A stretch of DNA of 64,000 nt from Clostridia bacterium. Its GTDB lineage: Bacteria; Bacillota; Clostridia; Christensenellales; CAG-138. The stretch is from the NCBI GenBank assembly GCA_016293975.1, contig JAEDCW010000002.1, forward strand, positions 10,831-74,830, given 5' to 3'. Made by a program: the position numbers and the translations under genes. Under the pieces are notes generated by a model, which searched no databases, was not told the origin of the DNA, and saw only the letters and a program-made list of their open reading frames with translations. Positions 1 to 9,127 of this stretch are shown one piece after another; the stretch's first letter is position 1, and every line of letters begins with the position of its first letter.

Positions 1-2
1 TT

Positions 3-506
3 GCGGATATGCGGACGCTTGATGTCGGCGGCTATAACTTCACGAGCGATATTGCATACATTTTTGATTTGCCGATAGTCGAAGCGGAGAAGCAAAAGCG
101 CAACTATGTCTACGCCCTAGACTACACAGATAGCGTAGTAAAGATAAAGTTGCCCGAAGAAGTCATAGAGTTGAATCTCTCGGCAATTTCCGAGGTAATA
201 GACGCGAGAACTTACGAGCTTGCCGACATGATAGAGGAGGCAATCGTAAGCATGGGCGTGAGAATGGGAGAGATAACTCCCATATATCTTACCGGCGGAG
301 GAATTTCGCTGATGAGAGGATGTACAGAATTCATTTCTGACTATTTCGGAGTGAAATTTATAGTGAATATGCCGTGGATGCCGAGGTTGAGTTCTCCAAA
401 CTACGCCAGCGCGTTTGCACTTATGCGATTTGCAATGAGCGAGAACGAGCTTGGCAGGGAAAGCACAGGCTTCTGGCAAAAGATAAAGGATTTTCTTACT
501 AACTGA
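3..506 (+). CDS. ftsA: Cell division protein FtsA, C-terminal part
   Basis: The gene runs off the left edge, so only about the last 167 residues are seen. FtsA is an actin-like ATPase that tethers FtsZ filaments to the membrane and recruits later divisome proteins. The visible part holds the second half of the actin fold, with an [16 protein letters not shown] stretch (the adenosine-binding glycine motif) near residues 90-105 of the fragment. The last residues, [11 protein letters not shown], look like the short amphipathic helix that anchors FtsA to the membrane. It sits 20 bases upstream of ftsZ, the classic ftsA-ftsZ order, and is probably cotranscribed with it. The fragment is also actin-like in a general sense, but the context makes FtsA by far the best reading. 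Confidence 0.92.
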   Translation, partial: ADMRTLDVGGYNFTSDIAYIFDLPIVEAEKQKRNYVYALDYTDSVVKIKLPEEVIELNLSAISEVIDARTYELADMIEEAIVSMGVRMGEITPIYLTGGGISLMRGCTEFISDYFGVKFIVNMPWMPRLSSPNYASAFALMRFAMSENELGRESTGFWQKIKDFLTN

Positions 507-526
507 TACTCAAGGAGGATACGAAA

Positions 527-1804
527 ATGCCGTTGGGAACATTCGAACTCGACATGGATACAAGGACTTTTGCTAAGATAAAAGTAATTGGAATCGGCGG
601 TGCCGGCAATAATGCGGTGAACCGCATGATTCAGTATGGATTAGGCGGTGTTGAATTTATTGCCGTCAATACGGACAAGCAGGCATTATTCCTATCCAAA
701 GCAAGCCAAAAGGTTCAGATCGGTGAAAAGCTCACGAAGGGACTTGGTGCCGGCGCAGACCCCGAGATAGGCAGAAAGGCAGCCGAGGAGAGCATAGATC
801 AAATTAAGGAAGCACTTAAGGGTGCGGATTTGGCGTTTATAACAGCAGGCATGGGCGGCGGTACGGGCACAGGCGCAGCTCCGGTAGTGGCCGAGGCAGC
901 AAAGAGCATGGGCATACTCACGATAGGCGTAGTCACAAAGCCGTTCTCATTTGAGGGCAATGTCAGAATGCGTCAAGCGTTGATAGGCGTCGAGAATCTC
1001 AAGAATGCTGTGGACACGCTGGTCATAATCCCCAACAGCAAGCTGATGGAGATATTTAAGGATCTTACATTCAGAGATGCGTTTATGGCAGCTGATGATG
1101 TGCTTAGACAGGGTATTCAGGGAATAAGCGATCTGATTGCGGTACCGGCTGTAATAAACCTCGATTTTGCGGATGTCAGGACTATAATGCGTGAAAAGGG
1201 CATGGCTCATATGGGGATGGGCAATGCGTCTGGAGATAAGCGCGCAGAGTTAGCCGCCAGACAGGCCATAGAAAGCCCGCTTCTCGATACTTCGATTCAG
1301 GGTGCTATGGGCATACTCGTCTGTATAACGGGAAGCAGTGACATCAACATGTCGGACATAGACACAGTCATGAATTTGATTACCAGCCAAGCAGACGCCG
1401 AAGCAAACGTTATATTCGGTGTGTGTATAAACGACGATATGAAGGATTCGGTAAGCGTCACCGTTATCGCAACGGGATTCTCCAATAGCGACAACAAAAC
1501 ACAACAGCCCGAAACCGTTGCTCCTGAAGCGCCGAGAACCATAATCGATGAGAGAGCGGGTTCAAGGACTATAATCGAATCATACTCCCCAAGAAACAGG
1601 GCTTCCGTCAACGCTGCATCAATTAGATACACTGAGGACGAACAAGGCGCCGTGATAGAGAGCGAGAGTGTAAGTAAAAAGGACGAGGGAAGGCACTCGC
1701 CCATAAGACGAGCAGAGCCAAGGCGCGAGGCGAGACCGAGATCGGATGAATCGAACCTCGAGGTTCCGGCATTCCTAAGACGCAAGCATACAAGAGACGA
1801 GTAA
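527..1804 (+). CDS. ftsZ: Cell division protein FtsZ
   Basis: Tubulin-like GTPase that polymerises into the Z ring at midcell. The GTP-binding signature [10 protein letters not shown] lies at about residues 108-117, preceded by the N-terminal [13 protein letters not shown] loop. The globular domain ends near residue 325; a charged variable linker of about 80 residues follows, ending in VPAFLRRKH, the conserved tail peptide that binds FtsA and SepF. The length (425 residues) fits a clostridial FtsZ with a long linker. The ATG follows an AAGGAGG site with good spacing. It lies directly behind ftsA, and a RidA gene follows 16 bases later, probably in the same transcript. Confidence 0.98.
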   Translation: MPLGTFELDMDTRTFAKIKVIGIGGAGNNAVNRMIQYGLGGVEFIAVNTDKQALFLSKASQKVQIGEKLTKGLGAGADPEIGRKAAEESIDQIKEALKGADLAFITAGMGGGTGTGAAPVVAEAAKSMGILTIGVVTKPFSFEGNVRMRQALIGVENLKNAVDTLVIIPNSKLMEIFKDLTFRDAFMAADDVLRQGIQGISDLIAVPAVINLDFADVRTIMREKGMAHMGMGNASGDKRAELAARQAIESPLLDTSIQGAMGILVCITGSSDINMSDIDTVMNLITSQADAEANVIFGVCINDDMKDSVSVTVIATGFSNSDNKTQQPETVAPEAPRTIIDERAGSRTIIESYSPRNRASVNAASIRYTEDEQGAVIESESVSKKDEGRHSPIRRAEPRREARPRSDESNLEVPAFLRRKHTRDE

Positions 1805-1820
1805 CATTTGGAGGTAGATT

Positions 1821-2219
1821 ATGAAAGAGATCATCATAGCGAACAACGCACCTGCCGCAATCGGACCGTATTCGCACGCTGTATCGATTGAAGGGATCGT
1901 ATTTACATCGGGCCAGATAGGAATCAATCCCGAGACAAAGGCAATGGCTGAGGGTGTAGAAGCACAGACAGAGCAGGCACTTACAAACCTCAAGAACGTA
2001 CTTGCCGCCGCCGGTGCAAGCCTCGAAGATGTAGTAAAGACCACCGTGTTTATCAAGAATATGTCGGATTTCGCGAAGGTGAACACGATTTATGCGACAT
2101 ACTTTACGGATATGCATCCTGCGCGTTCATGCGTTGAGGTTGCGGCATTGCCTGCAAACGCACTTGTAGAGGTAGAAGCGACTGCGTTTAAGAGCGCAGA
2201 CGAGACAGCACATATATAA
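1821..2219 (+). CDS. ridA: RidA family enamine/imine deaminase
   Basis: RidA (YjgF/YER057c/UK114) proteins hydrolyse reactive 2-aminoacrylate and other enamine/imine intermediates released by PLP enzymes such as threonine dehydratase. The protein is 132 residues, close to the family norm of about 128. The conserved IGPYSHAV region is near residue 14, GQIG near 31, and PARSCVEV near 101 carries the arginine that binds the substrate carboxylate. NALVEVEATA near 113 supplies the conserved glutamate. An AGGTAG ribosome site precedes the ATG. It trails ftsZ by 16 bases, which looks like chance operon membership rather than a division role. It is a trimeric cytosolic enzyme in all studied relatives. 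Confidence 0.93.
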   Translation: MKEIIIANNAPAAIGPYSHAVSIEGIVFTSGQIGINPETKAMAEGVEAQTEQALTNLKNVLAAAGASLEDVVKTTVFIKNMSDFAKVNTIYATYFTDMHPARSCVEVAALPANALVEVEATAFKSADETAHI

Positions 2220-2252
2220 GCCTCAGTAAATGGTTGAGTTGGGGGAAAACAC

Positions 2253-3746
2253 ATGGAACCAAGGGTATTCAACAGGCGTCCCATGTGTACGTATGCCATA
2301 GCAGTCGTTCTTGGTATACTCTCAGCGAGATTATTTAATGACACACCGCATATTTTGTCGGGGTGTCTTGTTTTTATATGCACCGCATTTCTTTTCTTCG
2401 TATTCAGGTTTACAAAAAAGCGGAGTTATAGGCCACTGTCGCTTATTTTTGTGTTTATATTTGCATTGCTCTTGGGATTGTGGGCATATCCTGCATTGCC
2501 AAATGAGGGGGAATACACAATAGAGGGCAGGGTCAGCGAGACGCCCGAATATGATGGAGACGTATGCCTGCTCACTCTCGACGAGCTTAAACTCAACGGT
2601 ACAAGCATCGATACACGCATTAAACTATCGGTATATGAGGCTGGAAGCGCCTACGGGGATTATATAAGCGTACATGGACGCGTGGTTATACCTGATGACA
2701 GCGACGAATTCCCCGAGCGGCACTACAATCTCTCAAAGGGAATAGGTTTGCTTGGTTTTGCGGATTCACGCATAGAAAAAAAGGGATACAGAGGCGATTT
2801 GTATGGGTGGCTCCTAAGTATTAAGAACAGGCTTATTGATAACGCAAATAAGCTATTCGGTGAAAACGGGCCCGCAATTGCCGGTATGCTTTTCGGTGAA
2901 ACCAACAATATTAGCAAGAGCGACATCAACGCCTATAGAGACAGCGGCGTTGCCCACCTGTTTGCCGTATCTGGACTCCACGTATCGATTATTGCCGGCA
3001 CATTGTTATTGGTATTGAAGCGCGTAAACCCGTGGATAAAGCTATCGGTCATAGGCGTAATCCTGCTTGTTTATTGTTGGATAACCGCCTTTGCCGCCTC
3101 GCTCGTCAGAGCTATGGTTATGACAATGTGCGTGCTTGCGGCAGAGCCGCTTGAAAGGCGCTATGACATGGCCTCGTCGATGTCGCTTGCGCTCATGTTG
3201 ATATTATTTTCAAATCCTTTTGCACTGTACACAGCAAGCCTTCTCATATCATTTGCCGCTGTATTTACGATTTCAACTCTTACGCCCCTTCTTTCACGGC
3301 TGTTTAAAGGCGTACACAGCGTTATTTCCTCCGCTATATCTGTGTCGATTGCAGGTTCTGTAGGAATGGCGCCCCTGTCTACGTATTTCTTTGGCAGGCT
3401 TCCTACACTCGGAGTTTTTGCAAACTTCATAGTGATACCGTTGGTGCCGATAATTATTATTCCGTCGCTCGTTGCCGTACTGCTTTGTGCTATATCGCCG
3501 CAGGTGGGAGCGGTAGTTGCATTTGTACCTAAAAACGTCATAGTATTCGTGAACGGCTATCTTTTCCGAATTGCAAATATCGCTTTTGCGGCGGTCGATA
3601 CGAATTCACCTTCTATTATCGCCTGCATATCAATGTACATACCAATGCTTACAGCCTCGGATTATTGTCTTTTGGACAAAAAGAAAAAGCTACGGCTAAC
3701 GCTTGTTACAGCGGTCGCAGCTTTGGTTCTGATTATAATCACTTAG
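2253..3746 (+). CDS. comEC: ComEC/Rec2-type DNA uptake channel, short form
   Basis: Multispanning membrane protein related to ComEC, the channel through which transforming single-stranded DNA crosses the membrane. Two or three hydrophobic segments lie in the first 80 residues, followed by a soluble OB-like region (about 90-170) and the competence domain with the hallmark HLFAVSGLHVSIIAG near residue 235, then about seven further membrane segments. At 497 residues it lacks the C-terminal metallo-beta-lactamase-like domain of full ComEC (about 750 residues). The frame ends cleanly after a final hydrophobic stretch, overlapping the tail of the convergent glycosyltransferase by 8 bases. The hydrolase domain could be encoded elsewhere. 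The protein could be a working channel or a relic; the sequence shows no internal damage. Confidence 0.85.
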   Translation: MEPRVFNRRPMCTYAIAVVLGILSARLFNDTPHILSGCLVFICTAFLFFVFRFTKKRSYRPLSLIFVFIFALLLGLWAYPALPNEGEYTIEGRVSETPEYDGDVCLLTLDELKLNGTSIDTRIKLSVYEAGSAYGDYISVHGRVVIPDDSDEFPERHYNLSKGIGLLGFADSRIEKKGYRGDLYGWLLSIKNRLIDNANKLFGENGPAIAGMLFGETNNISKSDINAYRDSGVAHLFAVSGLHVSIIAGTLLLVLKRVNPWIKLSVIGVILLVYCWITAFAASLVRAMVMTMCVLAAEPLERRYDMASSMSLALMLILFSNPFALYTASLLISFAAVFTISTLTPLLSRLFKGVHSVISSAISVSIAGSVGMAPLSTYFFGRLPTLGVFANFIVIPLVPIIIIPSLVAVLLCAISPQVGAVVAFVPKNVIVFVNGYLFRIANIAFAAVDTNSPSIIACISMYIPMLTASDYCLLDKKKKLRLTLVTAVAALVLIIIT

Positions 3747-4791
3747 CGGTTTTTTTGTTGAATATAAAGCGATTCTGAATGTAATAGTTGAGGACAAATA
3801 GTGGTATATCGATCATAATCTTTGCAAGCACCTCGTTTACTCCAAGGTGCACAAGTCCACTTACACAGCTTGCCGATACCAATATGCCGAAGCAGACAAG
3901 TGCGGCAAACTTAAGGAAAGAAGCGGTGCTGCTACCCTTAAACACGGCGTAGCGGTTTATCGAATAGTTGAGTATGGAGGCAACCGCTCTCGAAACGATT
4001 ATCCAGACTGCGACCGTACTGATGGGACTGTTGTTAAATAATGAAATAGTCGGGAAAAGCCAACAAAGAGTCATATACAACGCGTAGTCCACTAACGTGG
4101 AAATCAGAGACGATGCGCAGTATTTGAGTATTTGACGCAGTATAAGCCACGTATCTCGCCATGTGTTGTAGCTTGAGCCCTTGTTCTCATCTATGTAAAC
4201 CGTTTTAATCGGTATCTCTACAAAATGCGAGTGCCAGTTTCTTACGTTTAAGAGCATGTTCATCTCATACTCGTATCTGTCGCCTTCAAGCTCTGCAAGC
4301 TTGGGGAAGAGTGAACGCGGAAGGCCTCTCAGACCGGTCTGTGTATCTGTGACTTTTTGGCCGGAAACGATATAGAATACGGCTATGGTCGTCCAATTAC
4401 CTATCTTTGAACGAATGGGAACGTTCTTTCCACCGAATCTGCGCACGCCCAAAACAAGTGCTGTATCATCTTTTGCAAGCTCGTCCATAACGCGAATAAT
4501 ATCCTCGCAGGTGTGCTGACCATCTGCATCGGCGGTAACGATTCCTGCGACCTCCGGGTCTTTCATTATGTGTCTAATACCCGTTTTGAGTGCAGCTCCT
4601 TTGCCACGATTCACTGCATGAACCAAAAGGGGAACATTCCTGTTCCTTACTTCGTCAAAGACAGTCTCGTATTCAGGAGCGCTACCATCGTTGACAACTA
4701 CTATATCAAGATTGTGAGCCAAAAGATTGTCTATCAGTACTATCAACTTATCGTCCGGCTTATAAGCGGGTATAAGAACGGTATACTTCAT
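3739..4791 (-). CDS. Glycosyltransferase family 2 - GtrA membrane fusion
   Basis: Residues 1 to about 210 form a DPM1/GT2-type glycosyltransferase: PAYKPDDKL at the N-terminus, VVNDGS near 36, GKGAALKTG near 64, and the metal-binding DADGQH near 91. Residues about 225-345 contain four hydrophobic segments typical of the GtrA/DPMS1 membrane family. Such proteins usually transfer a sugar from a nucleotide donor to a polyprenyl phosphate and help flip the product for decoration of wall polymers or lipids. Here both functions sit on one chain. The acceptor and sugar cannot be told from sequence. The gene is convergent with comEC and divergent from the penicillin-binding protein gene. The upstream ribosome site is weak (GGGG). 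Confidence 0.85.
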   Translation of the reverse strand: MKYTVLIPAYKPDDKLIVLIDNLLAHNLDIVVVNDGSAPEYETVFDEVRNRNVPLLVHAVNRGKGAALKTGIRHIMKDPEVAGIVTADADGQHTCEDIIRVMDELAKDDTALVLGVRRFGGKNVPIRSKIGNWTTIAVFYIVSGQKVTDTQTGLRGLPRSLFPKLAELEGDRYEYEMNMLLNVRNWHSHFVEIPIKTVYIDENKGSSYNTWRDTWLILRQILKYCASSLISTLVDYALYMTLCWLFPTISLFNNSPISTVAVWIIVSRAVASILNYSINRYAVFKGSSTASFLKFAALVCFGILVSASCVSGLVHLGVNEVLAKIMIDIPLFVLNYYIQNRFIFNKKTAK

Positions 4792-4844
4792 TATAAAACC
4801 CCAACAATGTATTTGCCCATGGCTTACTTACTATCATAACATTT

Positions 4845-4871
4845 TTGACACGGAAAATAAATAATTAAAAT
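4845..4871 (+). promoter_or_regulatory. Candidate promoter for the class A PBP gene
   Basis: A perfect TTGACA at 4845-4850 is followed by TAAAAT at 4866-4871 with a 15-base spacer, slightly short for a sigma-A promoter. Its position supports translation from the ATG at 4921 rather than from the earlier in-frame ATG at 4870. Confidence 0.45.
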
Positions 4872-4920
4872 GATAGAGTCGCGAAAAACTGAGAAAGCTA
4901 ATACAAAGGTTGGTGATTGT

Positions 4921-7305
4921 ATGAGCGAGAAGAGTGTAGCCGAGGAAAACGCAAAGAGAAAAAAGAAGCCAAAAAACAAGAGAGTGAGGCGTATACTGCG
5001 AATAGTATTCGCGTCATTGGCTATTGTTGTGGCTGTGGGGCTGTTTATTCTTGCGGATTCACTCGAAATGAGCGATTGGCACAAACTCGACATGAGCCTT
5101 ATACTCGACGCAAAACAGTCTTCAATCATTTACGACAAGGACGACACCGAAATAAGCATACTCTACAGCAAAGAGGACAGACAGTGGGTAAGTATAGACG
5201 AGATACCAGTGCATACGCGTGACGCATTCATAGCGGTTGAGGATGCGAGATTCTATGAACATAACGGCGTCGACATAATAAGGATATTCGGAGCTTTGAT
5301 TCACGACCTGATGGTTGGAAGCTTTGAACAGGGCGCATCAACGCTTAGCCAACAACTCATAAAGCTAAGCCATCTTACGCCGGAGCAGGGGGTTGCGGAC
5401 AAGACAATAGCTCGAAAAGCGGAGGAGGCGGTGCTCGCGTGTCAGATGGAGGCGCAGTACAATAAGGAACAGATACTTGAGATGTATCTGAACTACGTCT
5501 ATTTTGGGGGAGGATATTACGGCATAGAAGCAGCGGCAAGGGGTTATTTCGGCGTTCATGCGAACGAGCTTACCATAAGTCAAAGTGCATTGCTTGCAGG
5601 TGTCGTGAAGGCACCGTCAAACTACGCACCTCATATAGAATATGAGAACTCCATAGAGAGAAGAAATCTCGTGCTCAGACTAATGCAGGAAGCGGGATTC
5701 ATCGATACTGCACAATACGCAAAGGCGGTGAGTGAGCGTGTCGAACTCGTCAAAAGTGAGACTCGAGGAAACCGCGACTATTATATAGATATGGCCGTCG
5801 AGGAGGCGTGTAACATTCTCTCAATAACCAAAGAAGAGTTCTATACAAAGGGCTACAGGTTGTACACAGGTTACGACAAGGAGCTTCAGGAGCAATGCGA
5901 GAAGACGTTTACAAAGCAGGAGCTTTTTCCGGATACCGACTCACAGGCTGCTATAGTTATAAAGGATGTAGACAGCGGCATGATATGTTCCGTGATGGGA
6001 GGAAGGAAATACGAGGTCACATACGGGTTCAACAGGGCGACAGATATATCCCGTTCACCTGGCTCGGCCATTAAGCCGATTATAGTTTACGCACCTGCAT
6101 TGGAATACTTCGGCTATACCGCCGCAAGTATGCTGCTTGATGAGCCCACTAACTTCGACGACTATTCACCGAGAAATTCAAACGGCAAATACTACGGCTG
6201 GGTAACATTGAGAGATGCTGTTACAAAATCGCTCAATGTCCCTGCTGTGAAGATACTCTCAAACATAGGCGTAGATACAGGTAAGATGTTCGCAAACAAA
6301 CTGGGTATAGAGTTCGACGCCTCTGATAACGGGCTTGCACTAGCGCTTGGCGGCTTTGCTTACGGCGTATCTCCATGGCAGATGACGATGGCATACTCGT
6401 GCTTTGCATCGGGAGGAATACTAAGGGAGAATACAACAATAAGAAGCATAACCGACAGAGATGGCAATGTGCTGTATGAGCGTGCGGCCAAAGAAATTCG
6501 GGTGATGAGTGAGCAGAACGCATATATACTCAACAATATGCTTACGGACGTAATAGAGAGCGGTACGGGTAAGCGTCTCAGAGGACTTAATGTGTCGCTT
6601 GCGGGGAAAACGGGTACTGCGTCGGATAATGCGGGCATAAGGGATGCGTGGATGTGCGTGTATAACCCCGAATACGCCGCAACCGTGTGGATGGGGTATG
6701 ACGATGGCATGCAGAGACTTCCGTCACAGACGACAGGGGGAAATAATCCTGCGCTCGTACTGAAAGACATATTTACATGGATTTATAAAGATAGGAAAGC
6801 AAAGGAGTTCGTTATGCCAAGCGGAGTGGAAGTGTGCGATATCGATGCATACACGCTTAAGAAAACACAGGTTGCAACGCTTGCGACGGTGCTCACACCT
6901 AAAAAGCATATCATCAGGGAAGTGTTCTTGAAGGGAACAGAGCCGACGAAAACGAGCACCTATTGGACAGTTCCCGGCCCGCCCAAGGATTTTTCGGTCG
7001 TGTTGTATGAGGGTTACCCGAGGATCACGTTTACGCCCACATTGTCTCATATAGTGTACACTGTTTTCAGGGAGGACAGCGAGGGCAACGCCGTCGCTAT
7101 AGGGCATTGGACGAATCTCACAACGGGTGTCATATACTACGATCTCGACGTCATGGATGGAGAAACGTACAGCTACTATGTCGTGCCGTCGCATCCCGGA
7201 ATTCAGATAGATGGGCAAAGTGCACAGGGTGTGTATTCAAATGTGGTAAGCGTATACGTGCCCGTAAGGGAGGAGCCTCCCGAATACTGGGACGATTACG
7301 AGTAA
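4921..7305 (+). CDS. Class A penicillin-binding protein (transglycosylase/transpeptidase)
   Basis: Bifunctional PBP1A-type enzyme that polymerises glycan strands from lipid II and cross-links the stem peptides. A basic cytoplasmic tail is followed by one membrane anchor (about residues 24-46). The GT51 domain has the EDARFYEHNGVD motif and GASTLSQQL. The transpeptidase domain has SPGSAIKP (active-site SxxK serine), SLN, and KTGTA near residue 545. The last 130 or so residues resemble a fibronectin-type-III extension, ending in an acidic Pro-rich tail. I start at 4921, which has an AAAGG site upstream; the ATG at 4870 lacks one. The length (794 residues) is normal. An MreB-like gene follows on the other strand, fitting a wall-synthesis neighbourhood. 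Confidence 0.93.
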   Translation: MSEKSVAEENAKRKKKPKNKRVRRILRIVFASLAIVVAVGLFILADSLEMSDWHKLDMSLILDAKQSSIIYDKDDTEISILYSKEDRQWVSIDEIPVHTRDAFIAVEDARFYEHNGVDIIRIFGALIHDLMVGSFEQGASTLSQQLIKLSHLTPEQGVADKTIARKAEEAVLACQMEAQYNKEQILEMYLNYVYFGGGYYGIEAAARGYFGVHANELTISQSALLAGVVKAPSNYAPHIEYENSIERRNLVLRLMQEAGFIDTAQYAKAVSERVELVKSETRGNRDYYIDMAVEEACNILSITKEEFYTKGYRLYTGYDKELQEQCEKTFTKQELFPDTDSQAAIVIKDVDSGMICSVMGGRKYEVTYGFNRATDISRSPGSAIKPIIVYAPALEYFGYTAASMLLDEPTNFDDYSPRNSNGKYYGWVTLRDAVTKSLNVPAVKILSNIGVDTGKMFANKLGIEFDASDNGLALALGGFAYGVSPWQMTMAYSCFASGGILRENTTIRSITDRDGNVLYERAAKEIRVMSEQNAYILNNMLTDVIESGTGKRLRGLNVSLAGKTGTASDNAGIRDAWMCVYNPEYAATVWMGYDDGMQRLPSQTTGGNNPALVLKDIFTWIYKDRKAKEFVMPSGVEVCDIDAYTLKKTQVATLATVLTPKKHIIREVFLKGTEPTKTSTYWTVPGPPKDFSVVLYEGYPRITFTPTLSHIVYTVFREDSEGNAVAIGHWTNLTTGVIYYDLDVMDGETYSYYVVPSHPGIQIDGQSAQGVYSNVVSVYVPVREEPPEYWDDYE

Positions 7306-7668
7306 AACAGCAGAGTAAAAAAAAGGGCATCACGAGTGTAGCGCGTTGTCCTTAACCGACAATAACGCGACGAAATAAACCCCTTATAGGATTTGTCAAA
7401 TGCACCTTGTGTGTGAAGTATGCCTATGGTATGTGAAATGACCGTGGGCGTTGGAGCTCTGTTTCACTAAACAAAACCTTATACGCAACTATACAAAAAA
7501 AGAGAGAGCATTACAGCAAAGCTTCACACCGTTTCGTTCTCTCTTTATGTTTGTATACGGACTTGGGCTTAGCCCATTTTGCATATGTCTTGCCAAATGC
7601 AGTGCTTGCACTTTAACGGATCATTTAATTCTCCGTTAAGGACATAGTGAGTATGCCTGCTTTAAAAA
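7306..7668. other. 363-base spacer with inverted repeats
   Basis: I see no convincing gene here. TGTCCTTAAC at 7347-7356 is mirrored by GTTAAGGACA at 7635-7644, so a segment of about 298 bp is bounded by 10-base inverted repeats; extended by three bases they still match with one mismatch. Inside lie the mreB terminator candidate (7494-7546) and an 8-base inverted repeat TTAACGGA / TCCGTTAA next to the right end. A 62-codon open frame at 7451-7639 has no ribosome site and no recognisable product. Confidence 0.4.
7494..7546 (-). terminator. Candidate terminator downstream of mreB-like gene
   Basis: On the minus strand AAAGAGAG (7546-7539) can pair with CTCTCTTT (7506-7499), and a run of T residues follows immediately (7500-7494). 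The loop is long (about 32 bases), so the call is moderate. It lies about 120 bases beyond the stop codon of the MreB-like gene. Confidence 0.45.
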
Positions 7669-8715
7669 TTAACCCTCAAAGAAGTCGCCTCTGCGGTAGT
7701 CGTAAATGGCGCTCGTACCAATGGAGAAGTCGTCGAGGTTTTCAAGCGCCTTGCCCGTACCGATCGCTACGCAGGAAATAGGATCTTCGGCAACATAGCA
7801 GGGAACCTTTGTGTGGTCGGCTATGAACTTGTCCATGCCGTAGAGCAGTGCGCCGCCGCCTGTGAGACAAATACCGTTTTCGGCTATATCGCTGGCGAGC
7901 TCCGGTGGAGTCCTCTCGAATATACTTCTGACGCACTCGAGTACTGTCTGCAGAGGTTCTTCAAGCGCATCGATCATTTCGTTTGAACCGACTACGATTG
8001 TCTGGGGAAGTCCCGAAATAAGGTTACGGCCTCTGACCTCCATGAATAGCTGCTCCTTTCTGGGATAAGCCGAGCCTATGCGAATCTTCATGTCTTCGGC
8101 AGTACGCTCACCTATGAGAAGATTGTGCTTCTTTCTCATGTACCTGACGACAGCCTCGTTGAACTTGTCGCCTGCGACCTTTATCGAATCCGAAAGAACG
8201 GCATCGCGCAGTGAAATGACCGCTACGTCTGTAGTACCGCCGCCTATATCGACTATCATATTGCCCTTAGGCTGTGCTATGTCGATACCGGCTCCGATTG
8301 CCGCAGCAATAGGCTCTTCGATAAGATATGCATAACGTGCACCGGCCTGCTCGGTAGCATCGATAACGGAACGCTTTTCGACCTGTGTAACGCCAGAGGG
8401 TACACAAACTACTACTCGCGGTTTGAAGAATATCTTTGTGCCGACTACTTTCTTGAGGAAGTGGTGCAGAAGTCTCTGTGTTATGTCAAAGTTGGATATA
8501 ACGCCGTCTTTAAGAGGCCTTATGGCGATAACGTTGCCGGGAGTTCTGCCGAGCATCTTTCTTGCATCCTCGCCGATGGCAATGATGCGTCCGGTTATTT
8601 TTTCGACCGCTACAACAGAGGGTTCACGCAAAACGATGCCCTTGTTGCGTACATATACTAAAACGCTTGAGGTACCGAGGTCGATACCAACGTCATTCAA
8701 TTCAAACAATGCCAT
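7669..8715 (-). CDS. mreB: Rod shape-determining actin MreB/Mbl
   Basis: Bacterial actin that organises the elongasome along the lateral wall. The phosphate-1 loop DVGIDLGTSSVLVY is at the N-terminus. Phosphate-2 motif VDIGGGTTDVAVISL is near residue 161, the connecting EEPIAAAIGAG near 138, and the adenosine motif LTGGGALLYGMD near 286. The length (348 residues) fits MreB or Mbl; sequence alone does not separate the two, and no mreC or mreD follows, which slightly favours an Mbl-type paralogue. I start at 8715, where AAAGGA sits 6 bases upstream; an in-frame ATG at 8730 overlaps that site. It is transcribed away from the M42 operon and towards the PBP gene. Confidence 0.93.
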   Translation of the reverse strand: MALFELNDVGIDLGTSSVLVYVRNKGIVLREPSVVAVEKITGRIIAIGEDARKMLGRTPGNVIAIRPLKDGVISNFDITQRLLHHFLKKVVGTKIFFKPRVVVCVPSGVTQVEKRSVIDATEQAGARYAYLIEEPIAAAIGAGIDIAQPKGNMIVDIGGGTTDVAVISLRDAVLSDSIKVAGDKFNEAVVRYMRKKHNLLIGERTAEDMKIRIGSAYPRKEQLFMEVRGRNLISGLPQTIVVGSNEMIDALEEPLQTVLECVRSIFERTPPELASDIAENGICLTGGGALLYGMDKFIADHTKVPCYVAEDPISCVAIGTGKALENLDDFSIGTSAIYDYRRGDFFEG

Positions 8716-8790
8716 TAGGGTTCCTTTCATCGCTCAGTGGCTTTGGTTATTTAATAATCAGGTGCGAGTATACTACTCAACGTACGGAAT

Positions 8791-8819
8791 ATTCTATCAC
8801 TGCCCGATACATACGGCAA
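8791..8819 (-). promoter_or_regulatory. Candidate sigma-A promoter of mreB-like gene
   Basis: On the minus strand TTGCCG (8819-8814) and TAGAAT (8796-8791) are separated by 17 bases. This would give a leader of about 70 bases before the start at 8715. Confidence 0.5.
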
Positions 8820-9066
8820 TACCGAAATGACAGTAAACATACGATTCACCATCGTTTTCGGCAGAACAGAATATGGCGGAAAGCGACTGTGTGTACCGCG
8901 TAGAAACACACAGTACAAACACAATTATTACTTAGCATATCATTTTGAAAGCCTAAATTCAACAATTTGCGCGTCTAGTTTTGAAAACTTTTTTGAATAA
9001 ATGGTAAAAAGTTCATATATAAAGTCCGTTGATGCAAATCTACGCGATTACGGGAGATTACACCTA

Positions 9067-9095
9067 TTAACATAGAAATTACCATATGGTATAAT
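9067..9095 (+). promoter_or_regulatory. Sigma-A promoter of the M42 aminopeptidase operon
   Basis: TTAACA at 9067-9072 and a perfect TATAAT at 9090-9095 are separated by 17 bases. The predicted leader is short (about 25 bases) and carries the AAGGAG ribosome site at 9113-9118. No other good promoter is seen before the second or third M42 gene. Confidence 0.7.
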
Positions 9096-9127
9096 GTCTC
9101 ACAAAATGTGTAAAGGAGAGCGTGTTA

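Larger units (their letters stand above)
8716..9127. other. Divergent intergenic region, mreB / M42 operon
   Basis: About 410 bases without a gene. It holds the mreB promoter candidate, the M42 operon promoter, and a perfect 9-base inverted repeat, ACTGTGTGT (8886-8894) with ACACACAGT (8906-8914) around an 11-base loop. The repeat has no T tract, so it could be an operator or RNA hairpin rather than a terminator. Confidence 0.4.

Noticed and set aside
7451..7639. 62-codon open frame in the PBP-mreB spacer
   Set aside because: No ribosome site, no recognisable protein, and it crosses hairpin sequences.
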